From Erysipelotrichaceae bacterium (lineage in GTDB: Bacteria > Bacillota_I > Bacilli_A > Erysipelotrichales > Coprobacillaceae), in the NCBI GenBank assembly GCA_018365815.1, contig JAGZJH010000042.1, positions 1 to 16,702 on the forward strand: a DNA stretch of 16,702 bases, in the 5' to 3' direction. Within the stretch, counting starts at the first letter, position 1. Every line of letters begins with the position of its first letter. The position numbers were made by a program, and so were the translations under genes. Positions 14,425 through 16,702 of this stretch are shown here, one piece after another. The notes under the pieces are model-generated. The model worked only from the letters and a program-made list of their open reading frames with translations, did not search any database and was not told where the DNA came from.

Positions 14425-14790
14425 GTTCGTTTTTATTATACTGCTTTAAAAATATAATGAGTGCTTTTTTCATGAAATAACTTTTCGTTTCATTTTCTGA
14501 AACAAGGATTTGTATGTTTAAAAATAAAAGTTCTACCAAAAGAGTAGTGGGATTAAATTCAAAATTAAAGAAACGATTTTAATAGCTGATGATAAAGATT
14601 GCTTTTGTATTACTGCCTTGATAAGAAATGCTTACACGTCTAAATTTTTTTTGATTATGACTTAATACTGTTTCATACACAAATCAAAATACTTTGATAT
14701 TCAAACTAATTATAGTGGTCTATTCAATCTTTCTATGTTATACTTGCTATTGCTTTATAAAGTGAAATTTATTTAAACGAGGTTTTATGT
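14425..14790. other. 366-base spacer without a recognised gene
   Basis: No ORF of convincing quality. A plus-strand frame across about 14543-14670 (containing IKETILIADDKDCFCITALIRNAY) and a minus-strand frame across about 14590-14685 (KKFRRVSISYQGSNTKAIFIIS) both look protein-like but lack starts, so one may be a gene relic. A 22-codon ORF from ATG 14515 has no ribosome binding site. A small GTTTCA/TGAAAC hairpin near 14487-14503 has no T run. The promoter of the next gene lies at the end. Confidence 0.4.
14736..14744 (+). promoter_or_regulatory. Promoter of the second alpha/beta hydrolase gene
   Basis: Extended -10: TGT at 14736-14738 followed by TATACT at 14739-14744, about 46 bases before the ATG. 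No good -35. Confidence 0.5.
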
Positions 14791-15720
14791 ATGAAAAAGA
14801 AAACGAAAATTATATTCTCTGCTTTAATTATTATTGTATTACTTATTAGTGGTGGCTTATTATATGGTGGCAATTATTTATACAATCTAGCACTTAATCC
14901 AAACACAGATAAGTCAGTTGTTTTTGATAATAAAGATACGCAAAATAAACAAGAATTTGAAAAAGTAGAAAATACACTTCTTGAAGATCAAGGTAGTGAT
15001 GTTTATTTAGAAAATGATTCATTAAAACTACATAGTTATTTGCTTAATCAAAATAGTGATACATGGGTGATTACTGTTCATGGTTATACCGGTCAAGCTA
15101 GTGATTTATCCAATATTGCTAATGAATTTTACCAACGTGGCTATAATATACTTGCACCTGATTTAAGAGGTCATGGTCAAAGTGAAGGTGATTATATAGG
15201 TATGGGCTGGGACGATCGTTTAGATATTTTAGCTTGGATTGATTATCTTAACCAAAATTATAATTTTCCTGATATTATTTTATATGGTATCAGCATGGGA
15301 GCGGCAACGGTGATGAATGTAAGTGGTGAAGATTTAACTGAAAATGTGAAATTTGTCATTGAAGATTGTGGTTATACAAGTACATGGGATATTTTTGCTT
15401 ATCAATTAAATTCACTATTTAATTTACCTGCTCATCCATTTTTAGATGTCGCAAATCTAGTCACTAAAATAAAGGCCGGTTATACATTTAATCATGGTCC
15501 AATTAATCAAATACAAAAATGTCAAATTCCAATATTATTTATCCATGGGGATCAAGATACTTTTGTTCCTAGTAAAATGGTGGATATACTCTATGAAAAA
15601 GCCACTTGCCCTAAAGAAAAGCTAATCATTGAAGGTGCTGGTCATGGGCAATCTAAAGATACTAATCCTGATTTATATTGGCGTGTAATTGATGAATTTA
15701 TCAGAAAATATTTGAACTAA
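14791..15720 (+). CDS. Membrane-anchored alpha/beta hydrolase (paralogue)
   Basis: A 309-residue serine hydrolase with the same design as the protein encoded at 6112-7062. The N-terminal hydrophobic segment (about residues 6-30, after MKKKTK) should anchor it at the membrane with an outer catalytic domain. Triad: Ser168 in YGISMGAA, Asp256 in HGDQDTFVP and His285 in GAGHGQS. The shared stretch RGHG.SEGDYIGMGWDDR..ILAWIDYL and the DCGYTS.WD motif make paralogy clear, although the linker after the anchor (residues 35-75) is different. Substrate unknown; the two may have different specificities. ATG 14791 follows GAGG at 14779-14782; the out-of-frame ATG at 14787 is ignored. Single-gene unit with own promoter and terminator. 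Confidence 0.88.
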   Translation: MKKKTKIIFSALIIIVLLISGGLLYGGNYLYNLALNPNTDKSVVFDNKDTQNKQEFEKVENTLLEDQGSDVYLENDSLKLHSYLLNQNSDTWVITVHGYTGQASDLSNIANEFYQRGYNILAPDLRGHGQSEGDYIGMGWDDRLDILAWIDYLNQNYNFPDIILYGISMGAATVMNVSGEDLTENVKFVIEDCGYTSTWDIFAYQLNSLFNLPAHPFLDVANLVTKIKAGYTFNHGPINQIQKCQIPILFIHGDQDTFVPSKMVDILYEKATCPKEKLIIEGAGHGQSKDTNPDLYWRVIDEFIRKYLN

Positions 15721-15745
15721 AGTTGAACGATGTTTTCAACTTTTT
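15719..15745 (+). terminator. Terminator of the second hydrolase gene
   Basis: AAAGTTGAA at 15719-15727 pairs with TTCAACTTT at 15735-15743, followed by T. The 5' arm starts inside the stop codon. Confidence 0.75.
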
Positions 15746-15756
15746 GTTTGATTTAA

Positions 15757-15765
15757 TGTTATAAT
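15757..15765 (+). promoter_or_regulatory. Promoter of the small membrane protein gene
   Basis: Extended -10: TGT at 15757-15759 and a perfect TATAAT at 15760-15765, just after the upstream terminator. A GGGGGAG site follows. Confidence 0.6.
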
Positions 15766-15793
15766 TAAATTAGATAAAAGGGGGAGTAAACAT

Positions 15794-16033
15794 ATGAACG
15801 TTAAAAAAATAATATCTTATATTTGTATATTCATTTTAGCCTTTTTATTAGTAAGTATCATCGAAGAAAGTTTATATCATTTTTTTAATAATCTGGTAAT
15901 ATTTATTAATGGTGGGGATACTTATTATTGTGGTATTTCATTAAGCAGTTTTGATTACAATGTTTTTCAAAATCGATTAATTATTATGTTGTTAGGGTAT
16001 TTAGTCTATACTAAAATAAAATCATCATCTTAA
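15794..16033 (+). CDS. Small two-helix membrane protein of unknown function
   Basis: A 79-residue protein I do not recognise. A hydrophobic helix at residues 6-23 follows a basic start (MNVKK), and a second at about 61-73 is followed by a basic tail (TKIKSSS). This positive-inside pattern puts both ends in the cytoplasm and a 35-residue loop outside. The loop has one Cys (C46) and is rich in aromatic residues. A strong GGGGGAG site and its own promoter support expression. It could be a short integral protein co-transcribed with the downstream GNAT gene (27 bases apart). It resembles no known toxin or bacteriocin immunity protein that I can name. Confidence 0.65.
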   Translation: MNVKKIISYICIFILAFLLVSIIEESLYHFFNNLVIFINGGDTYYCGISLSSFDYNVFQNRLIIMLLGYLVYTKIKSSS

Positions 16034-16060
16034 ATTGAAATGAGAAAGAAGTAGATTGTT

Positions 16061-16582
16061 ATGAAACCTTATTTAGAAATTTATATACCTAAAGTTGAAG
16101 ATTATTGGTACGAAGCAAAGTTACAAAGTGATTCTAATATAATGAGTTATAATGCTGGTTGGGACGTTTTGTATGAGGGTTATCATTTTGAGACTGGTTG
16201 TATTGATTTTCCAAAAGAAAAATGGCAATTATCTTATGATAAACGTCAACAGCAAAATTGTTTTTTTGCTTATTTATTTAACACACAATTACAAGAGTTT
16301 GTATGGTATGTGAATTATCATTATAATAAAACAACACATTGTTATGAATGTGGAATTGTGATTGAAGCAAAACATCAAAATAAAGGGTATGCAAAAGTGG
16401 GTTTAAAATTATTATGTAATTACGCTAAAAGTCAAGGGATAAAAGAATTGTATGATGACTTTGAAAAAGAGCGTTCATGTTTACATTTGTTTGAAGATTT
16501 GGGTTTTCAAATAGATAGCACTTATATGGCTAAAAGGTTTCATCAAGATATTCAAATTATTGTCGTTAAAAAAGTGTTGTAA
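16061..16582 (+). CDS. GNAT-family N-acetyltransferase
   Basis: A 173-residue GNAT acetyltransferase that would transfer acetyl from acetyl-CoA to an amine substrate, in the cytoplasm. The acetyl-CoA motif A is ECGIVIEAKHQNKGYAKVGLKLL at residues 96-118, with the Q-x-x-G-x-A pyrophosphate loop at 106-111. LFEDLGFQID near the end corresponds to motif B. The N-terminal half (LEIYIPKVEDYWYEAKLQSD) is less typical, so the substrate cannot be told. The ribosome binding site is weak (GAGAAAGAAG), so translation may be low or coupled to the membrane protein 27 bases upstream. An IS3-type element begins about 25 bases after the stop and seems to cut its terminator. Confidence 0.82.
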   Translation: MKPYLEIYIPKVEDYWYEAKLQSDSNIMSYNAGWDVLYEGYHFETGCIDFPKEKWQLSYDKRQQQNCFFAYLFNTQLQEFVWYVNYHYNKTTHCYECGIVIEAKHQNKGYAKVGLKLLCNYAKSQGIKELYDDFEKERSCLHLFEDLGFQIDSTYMAKRFHQDIQIIVVKKVL

Positions 16583-16585
16583 ATA

Positions 16586-16603
16586 AAAAAGGCTAGAGGT
16601 AAG
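16586..16603 (+). other. Left half of an interrupted terminator
   Basis: An A-run followed by GGCTAGAGG looks like the ascending arm of an intrinsic terminator for the GNAT gene, but no matching CCTCTAGCC plus T run follows in the window. The IS begins immediately after it. Confidence 0.4.
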
Positions 16604-16613
16604 TTAATGATAT

Positions 16614-16669
16614 GATTCCTCCAAAGTAGACAACTAAAATAAATAAAGTTGTTTACGAAAGGAGGAATC
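16614..16669 (+). repeat. Long hairpin that covers the transposase ribosome binding site
   Basis: GATTCCTCC at 16614-16622 pairs exactly with GGAGGAATC at 16661-16669. GTAGACAACT at 16626-16635 pairs with AGTTGTTTAC at 16647-16656 (one G-T pair), around an AAAATAAATAA loop. Nineteen pairs in all, with an AAA/GAAA internal loop. The GGAGG Shine-Dalgarno core is fully inside the lower stem. Confidence 0.85.
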
Positions 16670-16676
16670 TTTTCTT

Positions 16677-16702
16677 ATGGGAAGAAAAAGTAATTATTCT
16701 AT
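16677..16702 (+). CDS. IS3-family transposase OrfA, partial
   Basis: Only the first eight complete codons are present (MGRKSNYS), matching the usual start of IS3/IS150-type OrfA, the helix-turn-helix protein read together with OrfB as the DDE transposase by frameshifting. The ATG at 16677 lies 11 bases after the GGAGG core at 16661-16665. The rest is beyond the window. Confidence 0.6.

Larger units (their letters stand above)
16606..16702 (+). mobile_element. Left end of an IS3-family (IS150-like) insertion sequence
   Basis: The element enters the window here and continues past the right edge. The CCTCCAAAGTAGACAA stretch at 16618-16633 resembles the CCAAAAGTTAGACA core common to the terminal inverted repeats of IS3/IS150 elements. 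The first codons of a transposase OrfA follow. The exact left boundary (between about 16603 and 16614) and the target duplication cannot be fixed without the right end. Confidence 0.65.

Noticed and set aside
14515..14583. 22-codon basic peptide ORF
   Set aside because: No ribosome binding site or promoter and no recognisable features.

Overview
The window looks like a chromosomal segment of a low-GC, AT-rich Bacillota. Codon choice, GGAGG-type ribosome binding sites, sigma-A promoters (many with an extended -10), T-box control of an aminoacyl-tRNA synthetase and many intrinsic terminators support this. The gene styles (NCS2 permease, orphan cellobiose-type PTS IIB proteins, GH1 phospho-glucosidase with an RpiR regulator, DegV, a Trbp-tailed MetG) suggest a gut anaerobe such as an Erysipelotrichia. 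That placement is inference from style, not from a marker gene.

Layout. 1-53: promoter and first bases of a gene running off the left edge. 101-761: 3' remnant of a group II intron, with a broken maturase ORF and domains V/VI. 802-4819: PHP-family histidinol-phosphatase-like protein (minus), 1-phosphofructokinase (plus), then a Met-type T-box leader and metG. 4920-5991: two decayed genes, a GNAT acetyltransferase with two in-frame stops and a TIGR04076-like protein with no visible start. 6112-8229: membrane-anchored alpha/beta hydrolase (minus) and a ChbG/YdjC deacetylase (plus). 8284-9594: NCS2 purine permease cut one helix short by a nonsense codon (minus). 9867-10511: two tandem PTS IIB paralogues without IIA or IIC. 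10593-12059: an unrecognised Cys-rich protein and a divergent DegV gene with overlapping inverted repeats at its promoter. 12135-14424: GH1 6-phospho-beta-glucosidase and a divergent RpiR regulator broken by three single-base losses. 14791-16582: second alpha/beta hydrolase, a small membrane protein and a GNAT. 16606-16702: left end of an IS3-type element whose transposase ribosome binding site lies in a long hairpin.

How it works together. Most genes are single transcription units with their own promoter and terminator. The one clear metabolic theme is sugar use: two IIB phosphocarriers and a 6-phospho-beta-glucosidase would feed a beta-glucoside/PTS route, the ChbG-like deacetylase fits chitooligosaccharide or related use, and FruK fits fructose-1-phosphate use. 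The regulator expected beside the glucosidase is a pseudogene.

The most unusual property of the window is the density of broken genes. There are three in-frame nonsense codons, four inferred single-base losses, one lost start, one intron fragment and one IS insertion. The single-base losses mostly lie in A/T runs, so genuine decay must be separated from assembly error. No CRISPR array, defence island, prophage or rRNA/tRNA gene was seen, and I did not find a convincing new multi-gene system. The best new leads are regulatory: the operator-like array before the IIB pair, the competing inverted repeats at degV, and the ribosome-binding-site hairpin of the IS.
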